Below are positions 9,456 to 19,428 of a stretch of DNA of 64,000 bases, in pieces (the first letter of the stretch is position 1; the number at the start of each line of letters is the position of its first letter). The notes under the pieces were generated by a model. That model made no database searches and was not told where the DNA came from. It was given only the letters and a program-made list of their open reading frames with translations. Where the stretch lies: NCBI RefSeq assembly GCF_029203305.1, contig NC_089464.1, forward strand, positions 62,001 through 126,000. Reading direction: 5' to 3'. Both the position numbers and the translations under genes were made by a program. This stretch comes from Yamadazyma tenuis (lineage: Eukaryota; Ascomycota; Pichiomycetes; Serinales; Debaryomycetaceae).

Positions 9456-10865
9456 TTAATCCATGAAATCATCCAAGTCACCTTCTTCGATGGCCTTCAA
9501 CAACTCGAACTCGTCCTCAAACGTTTCCAGGTTCTTGGTGTCGTCCTTTAAGTTTTCAGACGGATACCTCATGGATTTAACCGAATCGTTGTGCAAGCTC
9601 AAACAGAACTTGATTCTCTGATCAAACTCATCCTGGGGCAACTTGGTGGAGTAAATGTCCAACAACTCCTTGGACTGCATGAACCCCTTCTCATTGTTTA
9701 TGGTGGCTTCTATAACGCCATCTCTGATGGCCTTAGCAACAATATACTCTGTCAGCTCTTCCGAATCCAAGTGCAACTTGATGCAAATGTCCTTCAAAGA
9801 AATCTTGGAGTATGACAAGGAAATAATTCTAATTCCAGTTTTGATGACGTTCTGGTGCAATCTGGAAATCAACGTGTAGTTGTCGTCCTTTACAAAATCG
9901 GCCTTGTACTTTTTCAACACCTGGTCAAACAACTTTAAATCACCAACCTTTACGGCCCTGGTCACCATGAAGTATGGCTCGAACTCATTAGTCTTGAATA
10001 CCTTGAGTTCGGGTATGTCCCCCATCAAAAGCTCGATTATGATACTTAACTTGGTGGCACTTTGGATAAAGCCCACCGAAAACTTGGTCTGAGGAGCCTT
10101 TCTGATGGCTGTGATACAACATTCATTGGCCAACGAGTAGTTCAATTGAATGGCATGGATCCGGGCCACGTAGTAGTAGTACCGGGCCCCCAAAGACGTA
10201 TTGGCATTCTCGGGGAATTCGGACTTTTCAATCAAGTTCAACGCCTGGTCGATGTCTTTGGTCAACAAGTAGTTTCTCAATAAAATGGTGACAATGGAAG
10301 CCACTGTCTCGGTGTCATGCCTCAAGGTGGCGGTCCTAAAGGCGTATAACAACTCAGGCCGGATCCAGTACAAGTCATTGGCAAGTTCTGTGGCTCTGGA
10401 GATGTAGAACCAGATCTTGGCGTAAATGAAATCCAACGACCGACGGTTGTATACCTTCATCAACAGTACCACATGGCGGTTGAAGCTTGAGAGCTTGTCG
10501 ATCTGGTCAGAGTCCAAAAGATAGAGTTGTACCAACAAATGAAGATACAAGTCGATTTCAGGAAGCACTTCTGATTTTTTTGATTCCAGCTCTGGGATTG
10601 TCGAGGCATCGATGTACTCAAATATGTAGCTTTTCGACTCGATTGATCCGTATACGTTGGTGAGGACGGTGGATAACGAGGTTTCATCTTGTTTGAGTTT
10701 ACGGCTCAAGGACCCCAACCCACGAAACAACTTGGTGATATACCGGTTGTCAAAGGTGGTGGCGACCTTCTGCAACAACAGGAATGACAGTTGGATGTCG
10801 GTGACCAAGTCCTCGATGTCATTGGCCTCGGGGGCTTTCATTTCGATATCTTTTGTGTCTGACAT
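9456..10865 (-). CDS. RPN3: 26S proteasome regulatory lid subunit Rpn3
   Basis: A 469-residue helical-repeat protein with a C-terminal PCI domain (about residues 250-420), including ISLSYSKISLKDICIKLHL, typical of Rpn3/PSMD3. It ends in an acidic tail (EEGDLDDFMD) as lid subunits often do. Rpn3 helps build the proteasome lid and contacts Rpn7 and Sem1. The frame is open upstream to 10970, but the ATG at 10863-10865 (MSDTKDIEMKAPE) matches where the family begins. S. cerevisiae Rpn3 has 523 residues. A near-match to the Rpn4 site lies just upstream. Confidence 0.93.
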   Translation of the reverse strand: MSDTKDIEMKAPEANDIEDLVTDIQLSFLLLQKVATTFDNRYITKLFRGLGSLSRKLKQDETSLSTVLTNVYGSIESKSYIFEYIDASTIPELESKKSEVLPEIDLYLHLLVQLYLLDSDQIDKLSSFNRHVVLLMKVYNRRSLDFIYAKIWFYISRATELANDLYWIRPELLYAFRTATLRHDTETVASIVTILLRNYLLTKDIDQALNLIEKSEFPENANTSLGARYYYYVARIHAIQLNYSLANECCITAIRKAPQTKFSVGFIQSATKLSIIIELLMGDIPELKVFKTNEFEPYFMVTRAVKVGDLKLFDQVLKKYKADFVKDDNYTLISRLHQNVIKTGIRIISLSYSKISLKDICIKLHLDSEELTEYIVAKAIRDGVIEATINNEKGFMQSKELLDIYSTKLPQDEFDQRIKFCLSLHNDSVKSMRYPSENLKDDTKNLETFEDEFELLKAIEEGDLDDFMD

Positions 10866-10879
10866 GTTCGGTGTTGAAA

Positions 10880-10888
10880 CTTGCCACT
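10880..10888 (-). promoter_or_regulatory. Rpn4/PACE-like site upstream of RPN3
   Basis: The minus strand reads AGTGGCAAG, two mismatches from the GGTGGCAAA proteasome-associated control element. It is only about 15 bp before the RPN3 ATG, so it may be in the leader instead of the promoter. Weak support. Confidence 0.25.
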
Positions 10889-11066
10889 GAAAGTTGAGAA
10901 TGAAAACGCGAACTTGAGTGATACGACTTAACTGCGAACATGAGACGTTTCTGCCCCAGTTGTCTGCCATTCACCTCTTCACAATCATTTCCATTAACTA
11001 TATAACTAACAAGCATATCCAAGGACCTCTTACCTTGACAAGTGGTGGCCTGGCACTCCTTCTATA

Positions 11067-11684
11067 TTAACAACAAGAATTGGATTGGTTGGAGTTCAAC
11101 GACTGCCCTCTCAAATTGACATTGGACTTGTTGTTTCCATTGGCACTGGAGTTATTGTTGTTGGTCATTTGAGCCTTGATCTGTCTGGCCATCGTGTAGA
11201 AAGCTTGTTCGACGTTGGTGGAAGATAAGGCAGATGTCTCCAAAAAGGGGATATCCAAAGCATCAGCAAACTCTTTGGCAGCCGTGTACTCCACAACCTT
11301 CTTATCAGACAAGTCGGCCTTGTTACCAACCAACAACTTCATGACTCCTCCAGTGGCATACCGATCGATTTCTTGTAACCATTGCTTGACGTTATTGAAT
11401 GACTCTTGGTCAGTCACATCATATACAATGATGATACCATGGGCACCTCTATAGTATGAGGATGTGATGGTTCTGAACCGCTCTTGACCAGCGGTGTCCC
11501 AGATTTGTAACTTGATGGTTTTGCCATCCAATTCGATGGTTCTGATCTTAAAATCCACCCCAATGGTGGAAATGTAATCAGGAGTATAGGTGTCATCAGC
11601 AAATCTTAACAAAAGACAAGACTTTCCAACACCGGAGTCTCCGATCAACAATAACTTGAACAAGTAGTCGTATTCGTTATTCAT
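11067..11684 (-). CDS. YPT1: Rab GTPase Ypt1
   Basis: A 205-residue Rab1/Ypt1 GTPase. The P-loop GDSGVGKS is at residues 15-22, followed by the effector segment [19 protein letters not shown], switch [15 protein letters not shown] and the ETSA box, and a C-terminal Cys-Cys for geranylgeranylation. It regulates ER-to-Golgi transport, intra-Golgi traffic and autophagy. The C-terminal variable region is Asn/Ser-rich ([15 protein letters not shown]), a common CTG-clade feature. The length matches the family (206 in S. cerevisiae). TRS65, a subunit of its TRAPPII regulator, is encoded about 28 kb away in this window. Confidence 0.98.
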   Translation of the reverse strand: MNNEYDYLFKLLLIGDSGVGKSCLLLRFADDTYTPDYISTIGVDFKIRTIELDGKTIKLQIWDTAGQERFRTITSSYYRGAHGIIIVYDVTDQESFNNVKQWLQEIDRYATGGVMKLLVGNKADLSDKKVVEYTAAKEFADALDIPFLETSALSSTNVEQAFYTMARQIKAQMTNNNNSSANGNNKSNVNLRGQSLNSNQSNSCC

Positions 11685-12004
11685 TTCAACTGACAGGTTA
11701 TTAACGCTTAAAGGGGAGATACGCGAGATAGATGAGGATTCAAACGGGGTGAATCAGCGGGTATAAGCTGGGGGTTTAGTGGTGGGGGTAGGCTTTGTGG
11801 GTGTATGGGATCGCGGACGCCGAATAGATAATCACTTGGGATTTGTGGTTACTGTTGTAACGTGTTCAGTTAATGGTGCTAACAGGTTTTAACAAACTCC
11901 CTGTGTTTTTTCTGTGAGCGAGCGAGGCACCAAAGAAATGCGGCGCCCGTGCACGACCCCTGAGTGCCGCTAGCATTCAGCAAATGTCTATTGTAATATA
12001 TAGG
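11685..12004. other. Intergenic region, YPT1 promoter
   Basis: 320 bp between the YPT1 start and the stop of the TLC-domain gene, both on the minus strand. It contains GC-rich stretches (GAGCGAGCGAGG, GCGGCGCCC) but no element I recognise and no supported gene. Confidence 0.5.
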
Positions 12005-12871
12005 TTAGTCAATTTTTTCAGCTGCTTCCTTGGCCAACAGTTTGGGCAGTTTGGTTCCCCGGATCTTTTTAGCAGCAATCCGAAGCATTTTGTAGAACCA
12101 ATACACGTTCAATGCGTCGAGCGAAAGGTTGATCACCACCAATCCCACCGGAAATACCCAATGATTCATTCCCCAGGTCCTGTACAAGTCGGTGGCCACA
12201 AGAGACATGGCGTAGAACCCCCACAAGATTCTGACAGAGAAAAAACTAATCAACAAGAGAATCCCGTTGACAACCACGATTTTTTCGGGAACAATTCCTG
12301 GGAGCCTGGAAGAAAACCAATTGACATTCACAAACGGGGTGGACGCCTCAAACAAGAGGAAGCTGGGCACCCAAGACATACAAAATGGCTGTAAGGTGCT
12401 GCCAAACACAAACAATGCGGCCACTCCGTGGAATAAGAACCCAAAACCAAATGACAGAAAGTGTCTCAAGCACACGTATGTGTCCCAGATGAAGTATGCG
12501 ATGGCCAAGCTCGCCACAAGCCCACCGTACGGGTAATAGCCGTAAACCGATCCTACCGTGTCATTCACTCGGTTGAGAGAGAACTGATTGTTCCACATGG
12601 GAAGAATCAGACCGAGTGAAACAACACATTGAACCATTGACACCACATGGATGTCAAAGTCGATCTGGGTCCGTTTGCTGAGGGATGTGTAGTGAGAGCC
12701 AAAGTACTTTTTGCTGATGTAGGGGGAAATTTTTTGGATAGTAAAGTAGAACACCACCATAAACAAGATTTCGTGCCAGTGGTTGGCATAGTGGTTGGTA
12801 GACAATTCCTTGGGGAAAGGTCTATATTTCAAGAAAGGGTCCTCATAAGGAGTTGGAAGCCACAGCAGCAT
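12005..12871 (-). CDS. TDA4: TLC-domain membrane protein, TDA4-like
   Basis: A 288-residue polytopic protein with about seven to eight hydrophobic segments and a C-terminal lysine-rich tail. The segment after residue 60 (KKYFGSHYTSLSKRTQIDFDIHVVSMVQ) and GYYPYGGLVASLAIAYFIWD match the TRAM-LAG1-CLN8 (TLC) domain of the TMEM56-like family. S. cerevisiae has Tda4 (YJR116W) and YPR114W in this family; their biochemical roles are not known. ILM1 (YJR118C) lies 5 kb away here, which favours Tda4. The frame is open to 12904 from a TTG, but the first ATG is at 12869-12871. Confidence 0.82.
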   Translation of the reverse strand: MLLWLPTPYEDPFLKYRPFPKELSTNHYANHWHEILFMVVFYFTIQKISPYISKKYFGSHYTSLSKRTQIDFDIHVVSMVQCVVSLGLILPMWNNQFSLNRVNDTVGSVYGYYPYGGLVASLAIAYFIWDTYVCLRHFLSFGFGFLFHGVAALFVFGSTLQPFCMSWVPSFLLFEASTPFVNVNWFSSRLPGIVPEKIVVVNGILLLISFFSVRILWGFYAMSLVATDLYRTWGMNHWVFPVGLVVINLSLDALNVYWFYKMLRIAAKKIRGTKLPKLLAKEAAEKID

Positions 12872-13046
12872 TGTCAACAATGAATAATGGTGAACACTAG
12901 ACAATTAGGTGGAAGAAGATTGACGGAATCAAATTAGGGGGATCTTTTTGGAGCCGGTCGCACGCTAGATATGTGCCGGCCGCGAAAAAAAAATGTTGGA
13001 AAACCCATCAACGTTGATAACTATAATTAAACGTTGTAATTCAAAA

Positions 13047-14081
13047 ATGCCATACGATCTTGTTTGCTTAGGAAACCCTTTGTTGGACCTCCAACTTGAT
13101 GTTGACCAAGAAATTTTAACCAAATACGATTTGAAGGATAATGATGCTATCTTAGCAGAGGAAAAGCACTTGCCCATCTTCGACGAGATCATTAACAACC
13201 CGAAGTTGATTTTAGTTGCTGGAGGTGCTGCCCAAAACACCGCCAGAGGTGCCCAGTACATCCTTCCACCAAACTCCGTCTGCTACTTTGGAGCCGTTGG
13301 TGATGACATTTACAAGCAAAAGTTGGTTGAAGCCAACGCTCAGTACGGTTTGACCACCAAGTACATGATTGATGAGCATGAAACTGGAAAGTGTGCTGCT
13401 TTGATCTACAAACACAACAGATCCTTGGTTACCGACTTGGGTGCTGCCAACCACTTCAAGCCCAGTCACTTTGACATTCCTGAAAACTGGGAAATCGTCC
13501 AAAACGCTAAGGTTTTCTACATTGGTGGTTTCCACTTGACAGTTTCTCCTGAGGCCATCATCAAGTTAGGAAAGCATGCGGCCGAGACCAACAAGCCTTT
13601 TGCCTTGAACCTCTCTGCTCCTTTTATTCCTCAGTTCTTCAAAGAACCTTTGGCCCAGTCGATTCCATACGCCGATTATATCATTGGTAACGAATCTGAA
13701 GCCGCTGCCTTTGCTGAAGCCAACGGTTTGGAAGCCACCGATGTTGAAACCGTCGGTAAGTACATCGCCAAGTTGCCCAAGGTAAACACTACCACCCCAA
13801 GAGTGGTGATTTTGACCCAAGGTACTGAAGAAACCGTTGCTGTCTCCTACAACAAGGATTCTGACTCCTACGATGTCAAGAAATTCCCCGTCGTATTGTT
13901 GGAAAGCAGCAAGATTGCTGACACCAACGGAGCTGGAGATGCGTTTGCGGCTGGTTTCATTGCTTCGGTGGTGCAAGGTAAAACTCTTGCTGAAGGTATC
14001 AACGTCGGCCAATGGGCTGCCCAGATCTCTTTGCAAGAAGTCGGCCCTAGTTTCCCATTCCCCAAACAAACCTATGCTTAA
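13047..14081 (+). CDS. ADO1: Adenosine kinase
   Basis: A 344-residue PfkB-family kinase that phosphorylates adenosine to AMP, clearing adenosine produced by S-adenosylhomocysteine hydrolysis and so supporting the methyl cycle. The N-terminus MPYDLVCLGNPLLDLQ and the glycine-rich VAGGAAQNTARGAQY substrate site are typical. The C-terminal PfkB signature DTNGAGDAFAAGF contains the catalytic base Asp298. The frame starts earlier at 12993, but the ATG at 13047 aligns with family starts and is preceded by an A-rich leader. S. cerevisiae Ado1 has 340 residues. Codon use is strongly biased, suggesting high expression. Confidence 0.97.
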   Translation: MPYDLVCLGNPLLDLQLDVDQEILTKYDLKDNDAILAEEKHLPIFDEIINNPKLILVAGGAAQNTARGAQYILPPNSVCYFGAVGDDIYKQKLVEANAQYGLTTKYMIDEHETGKCAALIYKHNRSLVTDLGAANHFKPSHFDIPENWEIVQNAKVFYIGGFHLTVSPEAIIKLGKHAAETNKPFALNLSAPFIPQFFKEPLAQSIPYADYIIGNESEAAAFAEANGLEATDVETVGKYIAKLPKVNTTTPRVVILTQGTEETVAVSYNKDSDSYDVKKFPVVLLESSKIADTNGAGDAFAAGFIASVVQGKTLAEGINVGQWAAQISLQEVGPSFPFPKQTYA

Positions 14082-14266
14082 GCAGTCTATGTTTAATAGG
14101 TGCTAGATGATGAACATCAGCTCCTTACACTTCATTTCAACATGTATTTTAATTATTGGGTTTGTGGACGTCCGGGATCTAGATATATAGCATTTAATTC
14201 AACTTTTTGCTCTCAATCTGGTGTGATATCGTTACTTTTCTCTTCTTTTTTGCAGCCTGGTCGCAT

Positions 14267-14288
14267 CTCATCTGCGACTGAAAAATTA
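14267..14288 (+). promoter_or_regulatory. PAC-like and RRPE-like pair upstream of POL5
   Basis: CTCATC (14267-14272, the PAC core) and TGAAAAATTA (14279-14288, one mismatch from RRPE) sit 50-70 bp before the POL5 ATG. This pairing is typical of ribosome-biogenesis genes, which fits POL5. Both matches are partial. Confidence 0.4.
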
Positions 14289-14339
14289 CATCGACCACCA
14301 CTAATACCCGCCTTTCTTCACAAACAGCACACCCACCCC

Positions 14340-17291
14340 ATGGCTGTTCTGAAAGACCACTACTATAAGCTCGCGTCCGAGCTTCCACAGGAACGGCTCG
14401 ATGCAGCCGTCACCTTGCTCAAGGAATTGACAGATTCAAACACTTCCGAGGACTGGCTGTATGCGTTGAACAGACTCATCAAAGGTCTCAACACCACCCG
14501 ACAATGTGCCCGGTACGGCTTCTCCATGGCCTTGACAGAGGTTGTCCAAGAGCTCATCGCCAGTCTGTCGTACCCGTTGACGGTGTCTGGTTTCATGGAT
14601 GATATCCTAAACATAATTGAAATCAAGCCTTCCATGAAGGGAAAAGACGAACGAGCGGCACTTTTTGGCCGTTTGTTCGGTCTTCAAACGTTGATCAATT
14701 GCAAGATCATATTTAATGCCACATACACAAAGCCAGCCGATACAATCAAATTTTTAAGGTGTCTTTTAGAGCTTGCGACCTTCAAGTCCTGGTTGAGAGA
14801 AACGGCTGTTTTCACCCTTTGTTCGTTTATTAAGCAACTTGAGTTGACAGATGAGTTGGTGACGTATATCCTTCGGGCAACGGCCGACTTGGGCTTGACG
14901 TTCACCTCGGAGGGCGTGGCCATATACCTTTCGATTCCTCATGCCATGAGAGTGAAAAATGGCAACATCAACAATTCCTGGAAAAACTACGACCCGTTGG
15001 CCAAGGGCAACTTACCAACGTTATCAAAGGCTTTGAAAGACGTGGAAGTTGCCGATGATGACGATGCCAATGCTCAGAAACAGAAAGGATCTTGGACTCC
15101 AAGAGTGCACTTTGTGTGGGGCTTGGTATTGGAAAAGCTCATCAACAAGCCGGAGGGAACACCCCCAAAAAAGAAGAAGAAGACCAACAACTCCAAGGCT
15201 GTCAAGGAGGATGGGTCTGTGGGTCTCAGAGAGTTCTGGAAAGTGGTGGTGGATGAATCTTTCTTTGCGGAAAAGTCTTCTCACGAAAGAAAGTACTGGG
15301 GATTTGAACTCTTTATAAAGGCATACCATGCGGTGAACTATGACCAGGTTGAGTGTATCATTACTCCCAACTTCTTGAGGTGCTTAATCAACCAATCTGC
15401 CCAGACCAATAGAATGTTGAATAAGATTTCCGTGAAGTGTTTGAGCACCATTAAGCAAGAATCTACCCAGAATCCTCTCAAAGCTCCGTATACTTTGGCA
15501 TGTTTGGTGGACCCCAAGCATGGAGGGTGCTGGAACTTTGATCTTCTCACCAAAAGTAAGACCACCGAGGTGTTGATCGGGTGTTTAAGTCAAAAAATTG
15601 GTGATGATGCCCAAGATGTAGTGGTTTTGGAGAAGTTCAAAAACGTTTTGACCAAGCAGTTCGAAAGCTCTTTGGTTGATGACGATGCAGATTTGAAAAA
15701 AGTCAATGATAATATCCAGAAGTGGTGCTTGAACCTGTTGCTTCAATTAATACGAGGAAATAGGCAGTTTATTGGGTCTTGGATTGAAGACATTTTGAAT
15801 TTGCTCATAAGATACAGTCTTTTCAAGTCCACCGATGCTCCGAATGTTTCCATCAACATCAGGAACATGTGCCAGGACAGGCTCAACTCTATTCTCGGAG
15901 ATATCATCAACACGAAGACGAACAACTCTTCGTGGTCGCTATACTGTATCAAGTACATCAGGAAACTTGAGAAATCGAGCAACTACGAATTCATCCTGGA
16001 GCTTGACCAAGAGTTGGCTCGTGTGAAGCTGGAGTGCTCTACTCTCTTGCAGAAGGTGGAAGACTTATCACAAGACACCGGGTCTGATGACAAAATCTAC
16101 AGTTTCGAGTTACTCTTCTCCATGATTCTTCTTCAAATTTACATGGGAGACGAAGATTCATTTTCGGTGGTGGACGAGTTAAAAGCGTGCTTCGAAAGCA
16201 CATTCTCTGAAAATGATGGACAAGACGTGAACTCTGCCATGGTGATGACGGAAATCATCTTGTCGTTCATTTCCAAAAAGTCTGCCCTTCTCAGAAAGTT
16301 CTGCTACATCATTTGGGAATCGCTCCTTTGTCAAAAGGACTCCAGTGGGAATATAAGAGTCACGGACGAGTGTTTGGAGGTGTTGTTCAGTGTTTTGACT
16401 GCCAAGGAGAATAAGGAGGGGCAGAAAAGCTTGTTCGATAAAGAAGGCGACTTTGTCGAAGATGAGGAGGAGGTGGAAGACGAGGATGACGAGGATGACG
16501 AAGATGACGACGAAGACGACGATGAAAGCGACAACGATCAAGAAACACACATGACAGATGTTGACAAAGACACCAACCTCAAGTTGGCCCAGGCATTGGG
16601 CATTCCTACCGACTATGACGGAGAAGTTAAGTTCGAAGACTTGAGTTCAGACGATGACGATTCGTCCGTCGAACTAGACAATGCTGACGACGAGGAGATG
16701 TTTGCAATGGATAACCAGCTTTCCAAGATCTTCAAGGAGAGAAGAGACATCTTGTCGTCGACGGAGACCGGAAACAAACGTAAGTCTGAAGTTGCAGAAG
16801 CCAGAGAACAAATGGTGTTCATCAAGCACAGAGTGTTGGACCTTTTGGATATCTTCTGCAAAGCGCAGCCGGAATCACAACTTAACTTCCAGATGATCAA
16901 ACCGCTTCTCATTCTCATCAACTTGACTCTTGACAAGAACGTGGGTACTAAGGCCCATAAACTACTCAAAAACCGGTTGTCGAAGGTCAAACTTGACGTA
17001 CATGTGGTACAAAAGATGCTGGAAACAGTCGAAACTCTTCGGACATTGTTGGAATGGGTACACGGTCAGGTTTCTGAGTCGAAGTCGTCCAATAGTTCCC
17101 ATATTTTGGCGTGCAACAGTGCGTCCATATTGATTGCAAAAACCCTTGTGAGCTTAGACTCGCACCAGGTGGAACCAATCATCGATATCTACGCCCAGAC
17201 GATGAAAACATGGGCCAAAAACGGCCGGTCCAAAACCCAGCCGTCTCTATTCTTTGACTTCATCAACTGGTTGAGCTCCTGGAGAAAGTAG
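14340..17291 (+). CDS. POL5: Nucleolar Pol5 (DNA polymerase phi / MybBP1A family)
   Basis: A 983-residue HEAT-like protein. It starts MAVLKDHYYKLASELPQERLDAA and carries the family segment WLYALNRLIKGLNTTRQCARYGFSMAL near residues 40-70. An extended Asp/Glu tract (about residues 702-735) and a second acidic region around 760-785 are hallmarks of Pol5/MybBP1A. A basic KKKKKTNNSK patch is near 285. Despite its name the protein works in rRNA transcription and 60S/40S maturation in the nucleolus. The frame extends 80 codons upstream, but the ATG at 14340 fits the family. S. cerevisiae Pol5 has 1022 residues. Confidence 0.93.
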   Translation: MAVLKDHYYKLASELPQERLDAAVTLLKELTDSNTSEDWLYALNRLIKGLNTTRQCARYGFSMALTEVVQELIASLSYPLTVSGFMDDILNIIEIKPSMKGKDERAALFGRLFGLQTLINCKIIFNATYTKPADTIKFLRCLLELATFKSWLRETAVFTLCSFIKQLELTDELVTYILRATADLGLTFTSEGVAIYLSIPHAMRVKNGNINNSWKNYDPLAKGNLPTLSKALKDVEVADDDDANAQKQKGSWTPRVHFVWGLVLEKLINKPEGTPPKKKKKTNNSKAVKEDGSVGLREFWKVVVDESFFAEKSSHERKYWGFELFIKAYHAVNYDQVECIITPNFLRCLINQSAQTNRMLNKISVKCLSTIKQESTQNPLKAPYTLACLVDPKHGGCWNFDLLTKSKTTEVLIGCLSQKIGDDAQDVVVLEKFKNVLTKQFESSLVDDDADLKKVNDNIQKWCLNLLLQLIRGNRQFIGSWIEDILNLLIRYSLFKSTDAPNVSINIRNMCQDRLNSILGDIINTKTNNSSWSLYCIKYIRKLEKSSNYEFILELDQELARVKLECSTLLQKVEDLSQDTGSDDKIYSFELLFSMILLQIYMGDEDSFSVVDELKACFESTFSENDGQDVNSAMVMTEIILSFISKKSALLRKFCYIIWESLLCQKDSSGNIRVTDECLEVLFSVLTAKENKEGQKSLFDKEGDFVEDEEEVEDEDDEDDEDDDEDDDESDNDQETHMTDVDKDTNLKLAQALGIPTDYDGEVKFEDLSSDDDDSSVELDNADDEEMFAMDNQLSKIFKERRDILSSTETGNKRKSEVAEAREQMVFIKHRVLDLLDIFCKAQPESQLNFQMIKPLLILINLTLDKNVGTKAHKLLKNRLSKVKLDVHVVQKMLETVETLRTLLEWVHGQVSESKSSNSSHILACNSASILIAKTLVSLDSHQVEPIIDIYAQTMKTWAKNGRSKTQPSLFFDFINWLSSWRK

Positions 17292-17406
17292 CCGTGTATA
17301 TACGTTTTTAGAATGTCTAGTGTTTAGCATCAATAGAGTCGCGAAACACAAAAAGGTACAAGACTAAAATCGCGACGCTTAGCTGGTTTAAATTGTTTGA
17401 ACTGTA

Positions 17407-19428
17407 ATGGATGTATCGAGACTCGAGATCTCCACCGACACAAGGAAGAAACGGATCATCAATGACCAGTACCGTATCCTACGAAAAATTGGGCAGGGCC
17501 AATCGGGTAAGGTGCTTCTAGCAGAAAGAGTGATCCAGCTGGGAGATGAAGACAAGCTCGTGGCAATCAAAACCATCAACCGAATTGACAAAACCAAGCT
17601 CATTACCAAGACTTACTTGAGCCACATGACCAAGATTAAGCGAGAAATCCAGATCATGAAGGAGTGTAATCATCCCAACGTCGTGAAGTTGTACCTGGTA
17701 ATTGACGACCTCAAGTATGATAAGATACTCTTGGTGCTAGAATACTGTTCCGACGGAGAAATCGACTGGAAACGCTACAACCACTACACAGAGAAGCTCA
17801 AGAATGGGCGGGGACTCACCATCAACAAGATCTTACGGGATGTTGTCAATGGACTTGAGTATTTGCATGAATATAAGGGTATTATCCACCGAGACCTAAA
17901 GCCTTCGAATCTTTTGATCCAGGGCAACAGCATGAAAATCACCGACTTTGGGGTGTCTCTTATTCTCGAGAACAATGCCAATGATGCCAAAGAGTTGGGG
18001 AAGACCATGGGGACCCCGGCCTTTTTTGCACCAGAGCTTTGCCAGTTTGTGAACAACAGGCTCTCGATGATCAACGATATCACCACCAATAAAATCGACA
18101 AACGCATAGATATCTGGTCGTTGGGAGTCATCTTGTACTGTTTGATATTCAACGATCTCCCATTCAACGGTAAAAACGAGTTTGGGCTCTTCAAGAACAT
18201 CGTCACTAAGGACCTCAAGTTCCCCCAAACTCGCTTCAGCTCCAAGTTCACCGAGTCAGACCGCAAGGAGTTCAATCTACTCTGTGATCTCATCTCGAAG
18301 ATCCTAGTCAAAGACCCCAATCACAGATATACCATTCAAAATATCAAGGACCACAGTTTTACCACATTTGACTTGACGATGTCCGAGTCTCTACGGTTCA
18401 AAAGGTTTAACGACGGGGTGATCCACAATCAGTTAGGCTTGACCAACAAGATCAAAAAGTTCTTTGGCGGAAAGCCTATGGAAAGTGTTAACCCAATCAA
18501 GATTGAGCATTACGACGGTGACTATAACCACTTGGAACCTGTGGACGATTTGCTTGACAGCTACTTTGATAGCTCATCGATGGGATCCATGGAAAGTGAC
18601 GATGATGGAGCAGAAGATATACAACCCATTGCTGTTGTTACTGGCTCCCATGAGTCGATTGAAGACAAAAAAGTCGAGTTTTTGTCGAATGAAGATAGAA
18701 AAGATTACCCCCTCGGTCCAGACCGATTATTTGCATCCAACCGCTTGAGTGAGCGAGTACAGGCACCACCGTCACTCAACTTCACGGCTCCTCGGCGCAA
18801 TACCCTCAGTTCTCCCGTCAAAATCGGCACCTCAACTCCATTGGCACCAGTTTCCACGCCATTGTCCGCCAGCCCGTCGCTCTCGAGCTCTTCCAGCATG
18901 ATAAGCCCACGACCAGTGACGCTTGGGCCACTGTCACCATCAACGTCGGTGTTCTACAGCCCTACGCGATCGTTCTTCGATAAAATTCACGGCATGAATC
19001 ACACCATTAGCTCGCTTTCCTCACCTCCGGACACAAGGGGATTTAAAAGTAAAGATGTCAACGACAAACTTGATTTGGAGCCACCCAACATCTTCGGCAG
19101 CCGGCACTCGTCAGTAGGGTCGGTCGGCTCGTCGCACCGGAAAAACAGTTTTGGCAGCCCATTGATGAGAATCACCAGTTCGAGCTCTTCGTTGAACCTC
19201 AACGCGTATTTGACAGATGACAATTTTTCAATCAACCTCCGCAGTCAGGATGAAAGTGACACGGACAGTGTGGTGAGCGATGCCGTGGGAGGTTCTGACG
19301 ATGAGGTAGATGATGAGGCGGATTCTACTTTTGTGTACGGAGAAGTTGACACAAACATAAATACAAACACTAACACCTCCAAATTTAAGTTCCAGGACAT
19401 GGGCGAATACCTCGACCGTTTAGATTGA
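17407..19428 (+). CDS. SAK1: Snf1-activating-type protein kinase (Sak1/Tos3/Elm1 family)
   Basis: A 673-residue Ser/Thr kinase. The kinase domain runs about residues 20-320: glycine loop IGQGQSGKV, catalytic Lys55 in VAIKTI, HRDLKPSN with Asp163, DFG at 180-182, and GTPAFFAPELC in the activation segment, characteristic of the CaMKK-like kinases upstream of Snf1/AMPK. An insert (ENNANDAKELGKTM) follows DFGVS, as in this family. The C-terminal 350 residues are Ser/Pro-rich and acidic. These kinases phosphorylate the Snf1 activation loop under glucose limitation; Elm1 also acts in morphogenesis. Which of the three paralogues it is cannot be settled by eye, so the symbol is a best guess. Confidence 0.8.
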   Translation: MDVSRLEISTDTRKKRIINDQYRILRKIGQGQSGKVLLAERVIQLGDEDKLVAIKTINRIDKTKLITKTYLSHMTKIKREIQIMKECNHPNVVKLYLVIDDLKYDKILLVLEYCSDGEIDWKRYNHYTEKLKNGRGLTINKILRDVVNGLEYLHEYKGIIHRDLKPSNLLIQGNSMKITDFGVSLILENNANDAKELGKTMGTPAFFAPELCQFVNNRLSMINDITTNKIDKRIDIWSLGVILYCLIFNDLPFNGKNEFGLFKNIVTKDLKFPQTRFSSKFTESDRKEFNLLCDLISKILVKDPNHRYTIQNIKDHSFTTFDLTMSESLRFKRFNDGVIHNQLGLTNKIKKFFGGKPMESVNPIKIEHYDGDYNHLEPVDDLLDSYFDSSSMGSMESDDDGAEDIQPIAVVTGSHESIEDKKVEFLSNEDRKDYPLGPDRLFASNRLSERVQAPPSLNFTAPRRNTLSSPVKIGTSTPLAPVSTPLSASPSLSSSSSMISPRPVTLGPLSPSTSVFYSPTRSFFDKIHGMNHTISSLSSPPDTRGFKSKDVNDKLDLEPPNIFGSRHSSVGSVGSSHRKNSFGSPLMRITSSSSSLNLNAYLTDDNFSINLRSQDESDTDSVVSDAVGGSDDEVDDEADSTFVYGEVDTNINTNTNTSKFKFQDMGEYLDRLD

